From Aeromonas taiwanensis (lineage in GTDB: Bacteria; Pseudomonadota; Gammaproteobacteria; Enterobacterales; Aeromonadaceae), in contig NZ_CDDD01000059.1 of assembly GCF_000820165.1 (NCBI RefSeq), positions 1 through 64,000 on the forward strand: DNA of 64,000 bases, read 5' to 3'. A model generated the notes under the pieces. The model did no database searches and was not told the origin of the DNA. It saw nothing but the letters and a program-made list of their open reading frames with translations. Positions 27,192-35,890 of the stretch are shown here, piece after piece. The position numbers and the translations under genes were made by a program. How positions within the stretch are numbered: position 1 is the first letter of the stretch; each line of letters begins with the position of its first letter.

Positions 27192-28115
27192 ATGGCAAGC
27201 ACCTTTTCCCTGATCCTTGTCGTCGTCACCCTGCTGACCGGCATCATCTGGACCGTCGACAAGCTGGTCTGGTCCAAGCAACGGGCGGCCAAGATCGCGG
27301 CCGCCCGTGCCAATGCCGGCCCGGACGTGGACGAGAAGACCCTGGCCAAGGTGGCCCCCATGCCGGTCTGGATCGAACAGACCGGCGGGGTCTTCCCGGT
27401 GATCGCGCTGGTGCTGATCCTGCGCTCCTTCATCTTCGAGCCGTTCCAGATCCCGTCGGGATCCATGATGCCCACCCTGCTGGTGGGCGATTTCATCCTG
27501 GTGGAGAAGTTTGCCTATGGACTCAAGGACCCGGTGACCAACACCAAGTTCCTCGAGACCGGCGAGCCGAAGCGCGGTGATGTGGTGGTCTTCAAGTATC
27601 CGCTGGATACCCGGGTGGACTACATCAAGCGGGTGGTCGGCATGCCTGGCGATCGGGTCATCTATCGCAACAAGGAGCTGATGATCCGGCCCAAGTGCGA
27701 CGAGCAGGAAGGGAAAACGTGCCCCGGCTTCCAGAAGCTGGGCATCAAGTTCGAGCAGCGCGGCGAGTTCAGCCAGATGGGGATCCCGCTGGATCGCTAC
27801 ACCGAACAGCTGGGCGACGTCTCCCACGAGACCCTGCGCAACCCGCTGATGCCGGACCTGGTGGATCGCTACTATCGCCAGCCGGGCACCTATCCTGATG
27901 AGTGGGTGGTGCCGGAAGGCCACTACTTCGTGATGGGCGACAACCGTGACAACAGCACCGACAGCCGTTTCTGGGGCTTCGTGCCCGAGCAGAACCTGGT
28001 GGGCAAGGCGGTTGCCATCTGGATCAGTTTCGAATTTGAGCGCGAGGAAGGTTCCAGCTTGCCCAGCTGGGTGCCGACCGGCGTGCGCTTCAACCGCATT
28101 GGCGGAATACAGTAA
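27192..28115 (+). CDS. lepB: Signal peptidase I
   Basis: Inner-membrane serine/lysine protease that removes signal peptides from exported proteins. The 307-residue protein has an N-terminal anchor (about residues 3-21), a second hydrophobic segment (69-81), and the catalytic dyad. Ser91 lies in IPSGSMMPTL and Lys146 in DYIKRVVGMPGD. The box GDNRDNSTDSRFWG lies near residue 254. It directly abuts rnc. Confidence 0.97.
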   Translation: MASTFSLILVVVTLLTGIIWTVDKLVWSKQRAAKIAAARANAGPDVDEKTLAKVAPMPVWIEQTGGVFPVIALVLILRSFIFEPFQIPSGSMMPTLLVGDFILVEKFAYGLKDPVTNTKFLETGEPKRGDVVVFKYPLDTRVDYIKRVVGMPGDRVIYRNKELMIRPKCDEQEGKTCPGFQKLGIKFEQRGEFSQMGIPLDRYTEQLGDVSHETLRNPLMPDLVDRYYRQPGTYPDEWVVPEGHYFVMGDNRDNSTDSRFWGFVPEQNLVGKAVAIWISFEFEREEGSSLPSWVPTGVRFNRIGGIQ

Positions 28116-28787
28116 ATGAATATCAAGATGAACAGACTGCAGTCCCGTCTCGGGCATGTCTTTCAGGAAGCCGAGCTGCTGACCCGGGCACTGACCCATC
28201 GCAGCGCCGGTTCCAGGCACAACGAGCGCCTGGAATTCCTGGGCGACTCCATCCTGAGCCTGGTGATTGCCGACGATCTCTTCCACCGCTTCCCGCAGGC
28301 GGCGGAAGGGGATCTCAGCCGGATGCGCGCCACCCTGGTGCGCGAGAAGACCCTGGCCGAACTGGGCCGGGAGTTCGACCTCGGGGATCACCTGATCCTG
28401 GGGCCGGGTGAGCTGAAAAGCGGTGGCTTTCGCCGCGAGTCGATCCTGGCCGACACGGTCGAGGCGGTGATCGGCGCCATCTATCTGGATACCGATCTGG
28501 AGCGGGTGCGCAGCCTCCTGCTCGGCTGGTACGCCAGCCGCCTGGAAGAGATCAAGCCCGGCATCGAGCAGAAGGATCCCAAGACCCGCCTGCAGGAGAT
28601 CCTGCAGGGCAGCCGCCGGTCCCTGCCGACCTATACCGTGACCAACGTCAAGGGCGAGGCCCACAACCAGGAGTTCACCGTGCAGTGCGAGGTAGACGGT
28701 CTGGATGGTCCCCTGGTCGGGGTCGGCACCAGCCGTCGCAAGGCCGAACAGGCCGCGGCGCAGCAAGCATTGGAAAGGCTGTCATGA
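28116..28787 (+). CDS. rnc: Ribonuclease III
   Basis: Double-strand-specific endonuclease for rRNA and mRNA processing. The 223-residue protein has the catalytic signature [13 protein letters not shown] (35-47) with the metal-binding acidic residues. A second acidic motif is [14 protein letters not shown], and a C-terminal double-strand RNA-binding domain (about 155-223) ends [18 protein letters not shown]. The ATG directly follows the lepB stop. The stop lies in ATGA with the 21-codon frame at 28784. The last six codons are copied just before era. Confidence 0.97.
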   Translation: MNIKMNRLQSRLGHVFQEAELLTRALTHRSAGSRHNERLEFLGDSILSLVIADDLFHRFPQAAEGDLSRMRATLVREKTLAELGREFDLGDHLILGPGELKSGGFRRESILADTVEAVIGAIYLDTDLERVRSLLLGWYASRLEEIKPGIEQKDPKTRLQEILQGSRRSLPTYTVTNVKGEAHNQEFTVQCEVDGLDGPLVGVGTSRRKAEQAAAQQALERLS

Positions 28788-28788
28788 C
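28766..28788 (+). repeat. Direct repeat, copy 1 (rnc end plus ATGAC)
   Basis: These 23 bases match 28828-28850 at 21 positions. The two differences are AGG/AGA and CTG/TTG, both synonymous in the rnc frame. An additional shared GGCCGCGG lies upstream of each copy at different spacing. Confidence 0.85.
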
Positions 28789-28849
28789 TGCTATGAATGC
28801 AAGAGGCCGCGGTCTTTCGACACAACCAGCATTGGAAAGATTGTCATGA
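28784..28849 (+). CDS. 21-codon mini-ORF bridging rnc and era by ATGA overlaps at both ends
   Basis: It starts in the ATGA of the rnc stop (28784-28787) and stops in the ATGA where era begins (28846-28849). Its C-terminus reads QPALERLS, a near copy of the RNase III C-terminus QQALERLS. It probably arose when the rnc-era junction was duplicated. It could carry ribosomes from rnc to era. Whether the peptide itself does anything is unknown. Confidence 0.45.
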   Translation: MTAMNARGRGLSTQPALERLS

Positions 28850-28850
28850 C
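28828..28850 (+). repeat. Direct repeat, copy 2 (copied rnc end leading into era)
   Basis: This is the second copy of the rnc-tail sequence, offset 62 bases from the first. Its final ATGAC provides the start of era. Confidence 0.85.
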
Positions 28851-29751
28851 GGATACAGAGAGCACCTATTGCGGCTTTGTTGCCATTGTGGGCCGCCCCA
28901 ACGTGGGCAAGTCCACCCTGCTCAACAAGCTGCTTGGCCAGAAGGTCAGCATCACCTCGAAGAAACCCCAGACCACCCGTCACCGGATCCTGGGGATCGA
29001 CACCGAGGACAACTACCAGACCATCTATGTGGATACCCCGGGTCTGCACATCGAGGAGAAGCGGGCCATCAACCGCCTGATGAACCGCGCCGCCACCAGT
29101 TCCCTGGGGGACGTGGCCATGGTGGTGTTCGTGGTTGACGGCACCCACTGGACCAAGGACGACGAGATGGTGCTCGGCAAGTTGCGCCACCTCAAGTGCC
29201 CCGTGGTGCTGGCGGTCAACAAGATCGACAACGTGAAGGAGAAGGAAGACCTGCTCCCCCACCTCGAGTGGCTGGGTCAGCAGATGAGCTTCTCCCATAT
29301 ACTGCCCATCAGCGCCGAAAAGGGCACAAACGTGGAGAAGATCCGCGAGTGGGCCAAGGATCTGCTGCCGGAAAACGTGCACTTCTTCCCGGAAGACTAC
29401 GTGACCGACCGCTCCTCCCGCTTCATGGCCTCCGAGATCATCCGCGAGAAGCTGATGCGCTTCACCGGCGAGGAGCTGCCCTACTCGGTGACGGTGGAGA
29501 TCGAGCGCTTCAAGGTGGAGGAGACCGGTCTCTACCACATCCACGGGCTCATCCTGGTGGAGCGTGAAGGCCAGAAGAAGATGGTCATCGGCAACAAGGG
29601 CGAGAAGATCAAGACCATCGGCACAGAGGCCCGCATTGACATGGAGCGGCTGTTCCAGAACAAGGTGCACCTGGAGCTCTGGGTCAAGGTCAAGTCCGGC
29701 TGGGCTGACGATGAGCGCGCCCTGCGCAGCCTCGGGTATGGTGATGACTGA
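28846..29751 (+). CDS. era: GTPase Era
   Basis: Essential GTPase that binds 16S rRNA and matures the 30S subunit. The 301-residue length equals that of E. coli Era. GTPase motifs are GRPNVGKST (G1), the QTTRHRI switch (G2), DTPG (G3) and NKID (G4). The KH domain near residue 225 has [14 protein letters not shown] 28846 overlaps the preceding mini-ORF stop; the usual direct rnc-era ATGA overlap has been displaced by 62 bases. The stop is directly followed by recO. Confidence 0.98.
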   Translation: MTDTESTYCGFVAIVGRPNVGKSTLLNKLLGQKVSITSKKPQTTRHRILGIDTEDNYQTIYVDTPGLHIEEKRAINRLMNRAATSSLGDVAMVVFVVDGTHWTKDDEMVLGKLRHLKCPVVLAVNKIDNVKEKEDLLPHLEWLGQQMSFSHILPISAEKGTNVEKIREWAKDLLPENVHFFPEDYVTDRSSRFMASEIIREKLMRFTGEELPYSVTVEIERFKVEETGLYHIHGLILVEREGQKKMVIGNKGEKIKTIGTEARIDMERLFQNKVHLELWVKVKSGWADDERALRSLGYGDD

Positions 29752-30459
29752 TTGCTGACCCCGGCTTTCGTCATTCACAGTCGGCCCTATCGGGAGACCA
29801 GCCAGCTGGTCGAGGTCTTCACCCAGGATAGTGGCCGATTTACCCTGGTGGCTCGCGGTTCCCGCGGGCCACGCTCCTCTCTGAAGGGGCTGCTGCAACC
29901 CTTCACCCTGCTGACCATCGCCTGGCGCGGCAAGGGAGATCTCAAGAACCTCACCCAGGTGGAGTGCCCGGATCACTCCCTGCGCCTCGGCGGCGATCGC
30001 CTCTTCTACGGCCTCTATCTCAACGAGCTGGTCTACTACCTGCTGGAAGCCCACACCCCCTTCCCCGAGGTATTCGATGCCTATGCCCGCGCCATCATGG
30101 CGCTGGCGGATGGCGAAACCCCGGAGCTGCCCCTGCGCCGCTTCGAGTTCCTGCTGCTGCAGGCGCTGGGCTATGCGGTGGACTTCGAATACGCCGCCGA
30201 CGACGACTCGCCCATCGACCCGACCCTGCTCTACGGCTTCGAGCGGGAGCTCGGCTTTGTCGCTTGCGAGCGGGCGCCGGATCCCCGTACCCTGTTTCTC
30301 GGCGCCCACCTGCTGGCCTTCGCCGAGGGACGCTTCGACACCCCTCCCTTGCTGCAGGCGGCCAAGCGCTTCAGTCGCCTCGCGCTACAGCCTTATCTGG
30401 GCAAGCGGCAGTTGAAGAGCCGGGAGTTGTTTTTAAAACGCAAAGCCATGCAAGGCTGA
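29752..30459 (+). CDS. recO: DNA repair protein RecO
   Basis: RecFOR-pathway protein that anneals single strands and loads RecA. The 235-residue protein has an N-terminal OB fold (FVIHSRPYRETSQLVEVFTQDSGRFTLVARGSRG) and a helical C-terminal domain (RRFEFLLLQALGY). The era TGA is immediately upstream in the same frame, so the start must be at or after base 29752. TTG there gives a family-like N-terminus only about five residues shorter than E. coli RecO. Translation is probably coupled to era. Confidence 0.94.
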   Translation: MLTPAFVIHSRPYRETSQLVEVFTQDSGRFTLVARGSRGPRSSLKGLLQPFTLLTIAWRGKGDLKNLTQVECPDHSLRLGGDRLFYGLYLNELVYYLLEAHTPFPEVFDAYARAIMALADGETPELPLRRFEFLLLQALGYAVDFEYAADDDSPIDPTLLYGFERELGFVACERAPDPRTLFLGAHLLAFAEGRFDTPPLLQAAKRFSRLALQPYLGKRQLKSRELFLKRKAMQG

Positions 30460-30532
30460 CATACGGATATCGAGGCTGGCGCCAGGGCGGCAGCTGCACA
30501 GTTAACAGAGAGTATTTTCAAGGAGTTAAGTA

Positions 30533-31270
30533 ATGAGCGAGATCTACCTGGGTGTGAACATCGACCATATCGCCACCCTGCGCAACGCCCGCGGCACCCA
30601 GTATCCGGATCCGGTACAGGCCGCCTTCGTGGCCGAGCAGGCCGGCGCCGATGGCATCACGGTGCACTTGCGGGAAGATCGCCGCCATATCACCGACCGG
30701 GACGTGGAGATCCTGCGCCAGACCATCCAGACCAGGATGAACCTGGAGATGGCGGTGACCGAGGAGATGATCGGCATCGCTTGCCGTATCAAGCCCCAGT
30801 TCGTCTGCCTGGTGCCGGAGAAGCGCACCGAGGTGACCACAGAGGGGGGCCTGGACGTGGCCGGCCAGCTGGACAAGGTGACCGATGCGGTGACTCGCCT
30901 CGCCGCCGTCGGCGCCCAGGTGTCGCTCTTCATCGATGCCGACCCTATCCAGATCGACGCAGCCGCCGCGAGCGGTGCCCCCTTCATCGAGATCCACACC
31001 GGCCGCTACGCCGACGCCACCACGGATGCGGAGCGCAACGCCGAGTTCAAGCGCATCGCCGCCGGAGCCTCCTATGCTGCGGGCAAGGGCTTGAAGGTCA
31101 ATGCCGGCCACGGCCTGCACTACCACAACGTCAAGGCCATCGCCGCCATTCCCGAGCTCTATGAGCTCAACATCGGTCACGCCATTATCGGCCGCGCCGC
31201 TTTCGACGGTCTGGCCAAGGCGGTCAGCGACATGCGTGCGCTGATGCAGGAAGCCCGTCAGGGGATCTGA
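30533..31270 (+). CDS. pdxJ: Pyridoxine 5'-phosphate synthase
   Basis: Condenses 1-deoxyxylulose 5-phosphate with 3-amino-2-oxopropyl phosphate to make vitamin B6 phosphate. The 245-residue TIM-barrel protein shows [17 protein letters not shown] at the start, HLREDRRHI (about 45-53), [16 protein letters not shown] (about 98-113) and the terminal [21 protein letters not shown] precedes the ATG by eight bases. It follows recO in the conserved rnc-era-recO-pdxJ order. Together with epd it covers part of PLP synthesis in this window. Confidence 0.97.
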   Translation: MSEIYLGVNIDHIATLRNARGTQYPDPVQAAFVAEQAGADGITVHLREDRRHITDRDVEILRQTIQTRMNLEMAVTEEMIGIACRIKPQFVCLVPEKRTEVTTEGGLDVAGQLDKVTDAVTRLAAVGAQVSLFIDADPIQIDAAAASGAPFIEIHTGRYADATTDAERNAEFKRIAAGASYAAGKGLKVNAGHGLHYHNVKAIAAIPELYELNIGHAIIGRAAFDGLAKAVSDMRALMQEARQGI

Positions 31271-31298
31271 TATCAGAAGCTCTCCTGATGACAACCCA

Positions 31299-31330
31299 CG
31301 AGGGACGCCGCGGCGTCCCTCGTCGTTTTT
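31299..31330 (+). terminator. Terminator after pdxJ
   Basis: A perfect 24-base palindrome (arms CGAGGGACGCCG and CGGCGTCCCTCG) is followed by TCGTTTTT. Confidence 0.9.
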
Positions 31331-31424
31331 GGGATCCTGGTTTGGGCAGCGAGGCCCAACCTGGGCGGTTGAAAGAGGGTCGGTATCCGGCATCCGCCAC
31401 GCTGTGAAGGGATCGGGTCTCAGC

Positions 31425-32300
31425 CTATTGCTCGGGGAAGTAGCGCTCCAGCAAGGCCATCAGAATGGCCTGGCACTCGGCATCCGGCTCGCCGCTGACC
31501 TGGGTCGGGCGGAAGTGGAGCTGGAAGGCGCGCATCACGGCGCGGCTTTGCGCATCCCACTCACCGCTCGGCGCAATGCCATAGCCGTAGCGGGCGAGCT
31601 GCTGCTGCCAGATGAGGGGTGGCCAGGCCGGGAGCCCTTGCTGGCGCAGAGCGGCCACCCTGGCCTCGTCGGGCCAGGCGCCGACCCCGTAGCGCAGGGC
31701 CAGCTCGCGCCAGGGGAAGCGGGGGCCGGGATCCTGCTTGCGCTCGGGGGCGACGTCGCTGTGGCCCAGTACCTGGGTGGGGGGGATCTGGTAGCGTTCG
31801 ACCAGCTCCCGGGCGAGGGCACCGAGGGCGGCGATCTGGGCTTCCGTGTAGGGTTGCCAGTGTCTCAGGTGGGCGGGCAGGGCCGCTTCTTTCTCGTCAT
31901 ACCCGAGATTCACTATCTCGATGCCCAGCGAACTGGCGTTGAGCCCGGCATATTGGTGCCAGCGGCTGCGGCCTGCGTGCCAGGCGCGCTGGTCGTCGGG
32001 TACCAGCTGGTAGACCGGGAGCGGTCGCTCATCGGTGTCGCGGGGGATCAGGTAGTGGGCGCTTACCTTGTGCTCTGACTCGGTCAGCAGGCGAAGGGAG
32101 CGAGCGTCATCCTCATCCGTGTAGTGCAGGATCAGGAAGGCGATGCGCTCGTTCTGGTTGGCGCTCTGATGGTGGGAGGAGAGACGATAGGCGTCGGGCT
32201 GGCAGGCGCCGAGCAGCAGGAGGAGGCAGAGTGACCAGAGCCAGCGCGCGCCACCGCTCCCCCGGACACGGGGGACCAGGGGGCTGCGACGCCGGCTCAT
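31425..32300 (-). CDS. N-acetylmuramoyl-L-alanine amidase, AmiD-like lipoprotein
   Basis: Envelope amidase of the amidase_2 (zinc) family, 291 residues. A signal sequence ends in the lipobox LLGAC with Cys33. The catalytic domain has FLILHYTDEDD (zinc His), SAHYLIPRD, SLGIEIVN and VLGHSDVAPERKQDPGPRFPW, which carries the second His and the Lys/Asp. A C-terminal peptidoglycan-binding domain follows (about residues 215-290). This matches E. coli AmiD in layout. It lies next to yehS, 33 bases away, probably in one transcript. Confidence 0.9.
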   Translation of the reverse strand: MSRRRSPLVPRVRGSGGARWLWSLCLLLLLGACQPDAYRLSSHHQSANQNERIAFLILHYTDEDDARSLRLLTESEHKVSAHYLIPRDTDERPLPVYQLVPDDQRAWHAGRSRWHQYAGLNASSLGIEIVNLGYDEKEAALPAHLRHWQPYTEAQIAALGALARELVERYQIPPTQVLGHSDVAPERKQDPGPRFPWRELALRYGVGAWPDEARVAALRQQGLPAWPPLIWQQQLARYGYGIAPSGEWDAQSRAVMRAFQLHFRPTQVSGEPDAECQAILMALLERYFPEQ

Positions 32301-32332
32301 GGCTCAGCCCCGCACCTTGCCAGGAGCGGTGA

Positions 32333-32818
32333 TCACGGCTCGGACCTGTACTTGGCGGTGAGGCCGATGAGGAAGTTGCGCAGGATCTGATCCCCGCAAT
32401 CCTGGTAGTGCTTGTGGTCCCGTGAGCGGAACAGGGCGCTCAGCTCGGACTTGGAGAGGTTGAAGTTCGCGAGCTTGAGGGTGCCCAGCATGTCCTCTTC
32501 CTTGTAGTTGAGGCCGATGCGCAGCTTGCGCAGGATCAGGTTGTTGTTGATCCGGTTCGGGATCACCTGAGGCGGCGCATCCTCACGCACGCCGCGGCGC
32601 AGGGCGATGAAGCCGTCGAGGAACTGGCTCAGGGCCGAGTCCGGACAGGCGGCGTAGCCCGGATCCTGTGCCTCGCCCTCTGCGGCCTCCTTCATCAGCC
32701 AGCCGTGCAGCTGGGCGTGGGTGACGGCCAGGTTGCCCTTGGCAAACATCTCGACCATCTGGTCGTTGCTGATAGTAAGGGCATAGCGCAGGCGGCGCAG
32801 AATATCGTTGTTGGTCAT
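32333..32818 (-). CDS. yehS: DUF1456 protein YehS
   Basis: A 161-residue member of the YehS family, whose function is not known. It consists of two copies of the DUF1456 unit. The first is NNDILRRLRYALTISNDQMVEMFA (residues 3-26) and the second is NNNLILRKLRIGLNYKEEDMLGTL (about 90-113). No signal peptide or membrane segment is seen. The ATG has a CAGGAGT ribosome site eight bases upstream. It follows barA on the same strand with 64 bases between. Confidence 0.9.
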   Translation of the reverse strand: MTNNDILRRLRYALTISNDQMVEMFAKGNLAVTHAQLHGWLMKEAAEGEAQDPGYAACPDSALSQFLDGFIALRRGVREDAPPQVIPNRINNNLILRKLRIGLNYKEEDMLGTLKLANFNLSKSELSALFRSRDHKHYQDCGDQILRNFLIGLTAKYRSEP

Positions 32819-32882
32819 GTTGACTCCTGTAGAAACGGCGCCGATGTTACCACCAGCTGGCTGCGCCGTCAGAAAAAGCGCC

Positions 32883-35618
32883 TCAGTCGGTCAGGGCCAG
32901 GTAGCGGGGGGCCTCCTGCCTCACCTGTTCCAGGGCGTCCTGCAGCTCCAGCAATTCGGGCTCCAGATCGCGGACGGCGACCCCGTCACGCAGCTGCTGC
33001 TCGAGCTGGGAGAGCAGGCGCTGCAGGCCCGGCACCCCGGAGTAGGCGCAGCCGCCGTTGAGGCGATGGATCTGGGCCAGTACCTCGGCGTCATCGGCGC
33101 CCCCCTCCAGAGCGGCCTCCAGGAGGGGATCCACCTCGTCGAAGCTGGCGAGCAGCATGGTCAGCATCTCCCTGGCCAGTGCCGGCTTGCCGGCGGCCTG
33201 GCGCACGGCGAGGGCCCAGTCTATCTGCTGTACGCCGTGATTCTGGTGACGCCGGTGGGCGAAGTCGGTGATGAGCTGTGCCAGCATCCCCTCGTCGATG
33301 GGTTTGGCGAGGTAGTCGTCCATCCCCTGGCGGATCAGCCGCTCCCGCTCGCCGGGAATGGCGTGGGCGGTGACCGCCACTATGGGGGTCTCGGTATTGA
33401 GGGAGTGGTGGCGGATAGCCTGGGTGGCGCTGATGCCATCCATGATAGGCATCTGGATATCCATGAAGATGATGTCGAACGCCTGACTCTGGGCCAGGTT
33501 GACCGCCTCCTTGCCGTTCTTGCACACCACCACCTCGGTCACCATCTCCTTGAGCATGGCGGCGATGAGCTTGAGGTTGGCGGCGTTGTCATCCACCGCC
33601 AGCACCCTGACGGCCTGCACCGCCATCGTCTGTTCGTGGCGTGGCGACGAGGCGTGCAGGGTCGTGTTCCTGGCCGCGTCGGGGGAGAGCAGGGCATCCA
33701 GCAGCTTGCGGTGGTTGATGGGTTTGGAGAGGCAGTGAGAGGCACCGTGGGCCAGCATGGCGTCATAGAGGGCAGGCTCGTGGCTGCTGAGCATCACTAT
33801 GGTGTTCTGTTGCCCGTCGAGGCCGTCGAGGCGGGCGATCACCTGCTGCGGGCTCTGCAGGGTGCTGCTGCCGATGAGCACCATGTCCTGGCTGCCCATC
33901 TGCGGCCACTCCTCGTCCACCGTCAGGGAGTGCACGTCCAGTTGCCACTCCGCCAGCAGGGCGAGCAGGGAGGCGTGGGTGAAGGGATCCGGCTCCAGCA
34001 GCCAGACCCGCTTACCGAGGATGCGATCCAGCGGGAGCGGCTCGCCCTGGGGCAGGGGGGAGACATCCAGCTCCAGGTTGAAGGAGAAGACGGAGCCCTT
34101 GCCAAGCTCGGACTCGAACCGTATCTGGCCCCCCATCTGCTGCACCAGCTTCTGGGTGATGACGAGCCCAAGCCCGGTGCCGCCGTAGCGGCGGGAGATG
34201 GAGGAGTCGGCCTGGTTGAAGGCCTGGAACAGCTGGCGCTGCTGCTCCTCGGAGATGCCGATGCCAGTGTCGCGGATGAGGACCCGCAGGCGCACCTTGC
34301 TGCCGTTGGGGGCCCCCGTCTGCTCGACGCGCACATCCACGTTGCCGCGCTCGGTGAACTTGATGGCATTGCCGGTGAGGTTGGTGAGCACCTGCTGCAG
34401 GCGCATGGGGTCGCCGGTGAGGTAGTCCGGCACGGCGGCATCCACCTGCAGGGAGAGCTCCAGCTGCTTGTCGTGGGCACTGGGGCCGAGCAGGTGCATG
34501 GTCTCGTTGAGGGTGTCGCGCAGGCTGAAGGGGATGTGCTCGAGCTGCAGCTTGCCGGCCTCCAGCTTCGAGAAGTCGAGGATGTCGTTGATGATGCCGA
34601 GGAGGTTGCGCGCCGACTTCTCTATGGTCTGCATGTAGTCGGTCTGGCTCGGGGTCAGGCTGGTCTTGAGCAGCTGACGGGTGAAGCCGATGACGCCGTT
34701 GAGGGGGGTGCGCAGCTCGTGGGACATGTTGGCGAGGAACTCGGACTTGACCCTGGCCGCCTCCTGGGCGCGCTTCTTCGCCATGTCGAGCTCGACGTTC
34801 TGGATCTCGATCTGCTCGAGCGTCTCCCGCAGATCCGAGGTTGCCTGATCGATGTTCTGCTGCATCTCTTCGTGGTATTCCGACAACGCCTTGGCCATGG
34901 CGTTGATGCCGTTTTTGAGCATGTCCAGCTCGCCAGTGAGCTGGCCGCTGACCCGGGTGTCGAGTCGCCCCTCCCGGATTCGGTGCACCGCCTGCACCAT
35001 ATCGGTGATGGGCTGGGTCACGCTCTTGACCAGACGGAAGCCGAACAGGGCGCTGATGGCCAGCCCGATGAGCACGATGATGACCGCGAAGAAGGCATCC
35101 CGGTATTGCAGGACGATGGCCCTGTCCGTGGCGAGCTGCATGGAGATGTAGCCGATGACCGGCGGTTCCAGGTCGCTCGGCAGGGGGAAGCCGTCCAGGC
35201 TGGTCTCGGCCTGGATGGGGGTGCGCAAGATGATGTCATCGCCATTGAAGGAGACGCTCGTCAGGGCCGGGATGATGCTGCCGTCGGGCAGGCGCAGCTG
35301 GCTGAAATCCCGGTGGTAATTGGAGGTGACGAACAGCTGGTTGTCCTGGGTGAAGACGGCGATGGACTTGATGAAGGGCGAGTTCTTGCGATGGGTGAGG
35401 CCGATCAGTCGCTTGAGGGACTCGCGGCTGTGCTGGGTCATGCCGTATTCGCTGGCAATCGCCAGCGGTTCTATGATGTTGATGCCCTGATCGATCAGGT
35501 TGTTTTCCAGCTGATGGTAGCGATGGAAGGTGAAATAGCCGGCGATCAGGCCGCCGATGATCAGGGTCGGCAGAATGGTAAAGGCCAGCACCCGGGCTCT
35601 GAGGCCGTACTTGGTCAT
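32883..35618 (-). CDS. barA: Hybrid sensor histidine kinase BarA
   Basis: Inner-membrane kinase that, with UvrY, turns on Csr small RNAs. The 911-residue protein has a membrane helix at 11-30, a periplasmic sensor (about 31-175), a second helix (about 176-196) and HAMP. The kinase core follows, with phospho-acceptor His300 (ANMSHELRTPLNG), then the ATPase boxes (NLTGNAIKFT, DTGIGI, GGTGLGLVI). A receiver domain has Asp near 718 (FMDIQMPIMDG), and an Hpt domain has His near 851 (IHRLNGGCAYSG). An extra degenerate receiver-like segment lies between kinase and receiver. A copy of its first nine codons lies 196 bases upstream. Confidence 0.96.
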   Translation of the reverse strand: MTKYGLRARVLAFTILPTLIIGGLIAGYFTFHRYHQLENNLIDQGINIIEPLAIASEYGMTQHSRESLKRLIGLTHRKNSPFIKSIAVFTQDNQLFVTSNYHRDFSQLRLPDGSIIPALTSVSFNGDDIILRTPIQAETSLDGFPLPSDLEPPVIGYISMQLATDRAIVLQYRDAFFAVIIVLIGLAISALFGFRLVKSVTQPITDMVQAVHRIREGRLDTRVSGQLTGELDMLKNGINAMAKALSEYHEEMQQNIDQATSDLRETLEQIEIQNVELDMAKKRAQEAARVKSEFLANMSHELRTPLNGVIGFTRQLLKTSLTPSQTDYMQTIEKSARNLLGIINDILDFSKLEAGKLQLEHIPFSLRDTLNETMHLLGPSAHDKQLELSLQVDAAVPDYLTGDPMRLQQVLTNLTGNAIKFTERGNVDVRVEQTGAPNGSKVRLRVLIRDTGIGISEEQQRQLFQAFNQADSSISRRYGGTGLGLVITQKLVQQMGGQIRFESELGKGSVFSFNLELDVSPLPQGEPLPLDRILGKRVWLLEPDPFTHASLLALLAEWQLDVHSLTVDEEWPQMGSQDMVLIGSSTLQSPQQVIARLDGLDGQQNTIVMLSSHEPALYDAMLAHGASHCLSKPINHRKLLDALLSPDAARNTTLHASSPRHEQTMAVQAVRVLAVDDNAANLKLIAAMLKEMVTEVVVCKNGKEAVNLAQSQAFDIIFMDIQMPIMDGISATQAIRHHSLNTETPIVAVTAHAIPGERERLIRQGMDDYLAKPIDEGMLAQLITDFAHRRHQNHGVQQIDWALAVRQAAGKPALAREMLTMLLASFDEVDPLLEAALEGGADDAEVLAQIHRLNGGCAYSGVPGLQRLLSQLEQQLRDGVAVRDLEPELLELQDALEQVRQEAPRYLALTD

Positions 35619-35733
35619 GCTGATAAACCGTTGGCAAGGATGATGAAGGCGGGCGCGCCCATGGCGTGCCGGCAGAAGGAGAGGGCAGGCAGGGCGGTGG
35701 AGGTCGCCGCTCGGAATGTCAGGCCATATCCGG

Positions 35734-35814
35734 TCATATCAGTGAGCCACTTCTGGTCAGAATGGGCGATGGGGCGGACGCCGCAGTGCGGGCCCTCAGG
35801 CCGTATTTGGTCAT
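35734..35814 (-). pseudogene. Orphan copy of the barA start (26-codon frame)
   Basis: This frame begins MTKYGLRAR, identical to the first nine residues of BarA, then diverges and stops. Four of 27 bases differ (AAG/AAA, CTC/CTG, AGA/AGG, CGG/CGC), all synonymous. It lies in the barA-rlmD divergent gap, 196 bases before the true barA start. The all-synonymous pattern points to a remnant of a diverged barA rather than a decayed local duplication. Confidence 0.75.
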
Positions 35815-35890
35815 ACGATTATTCTTGTGGGACAATGGTCTGCCGCAGATTCCACAATCATGACATAGCCACCTATAGGCACCAAGTTTT

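Noticed and set aside
25371-28766. A 1131-codon open frame opposite lepA-lepB-rnc
   Set aside because: It mirrors three well-identified genes, has a His/Gln/Leu/Gly-rich shadow composition and no ribosome site. It is a product of high-GC codon use.
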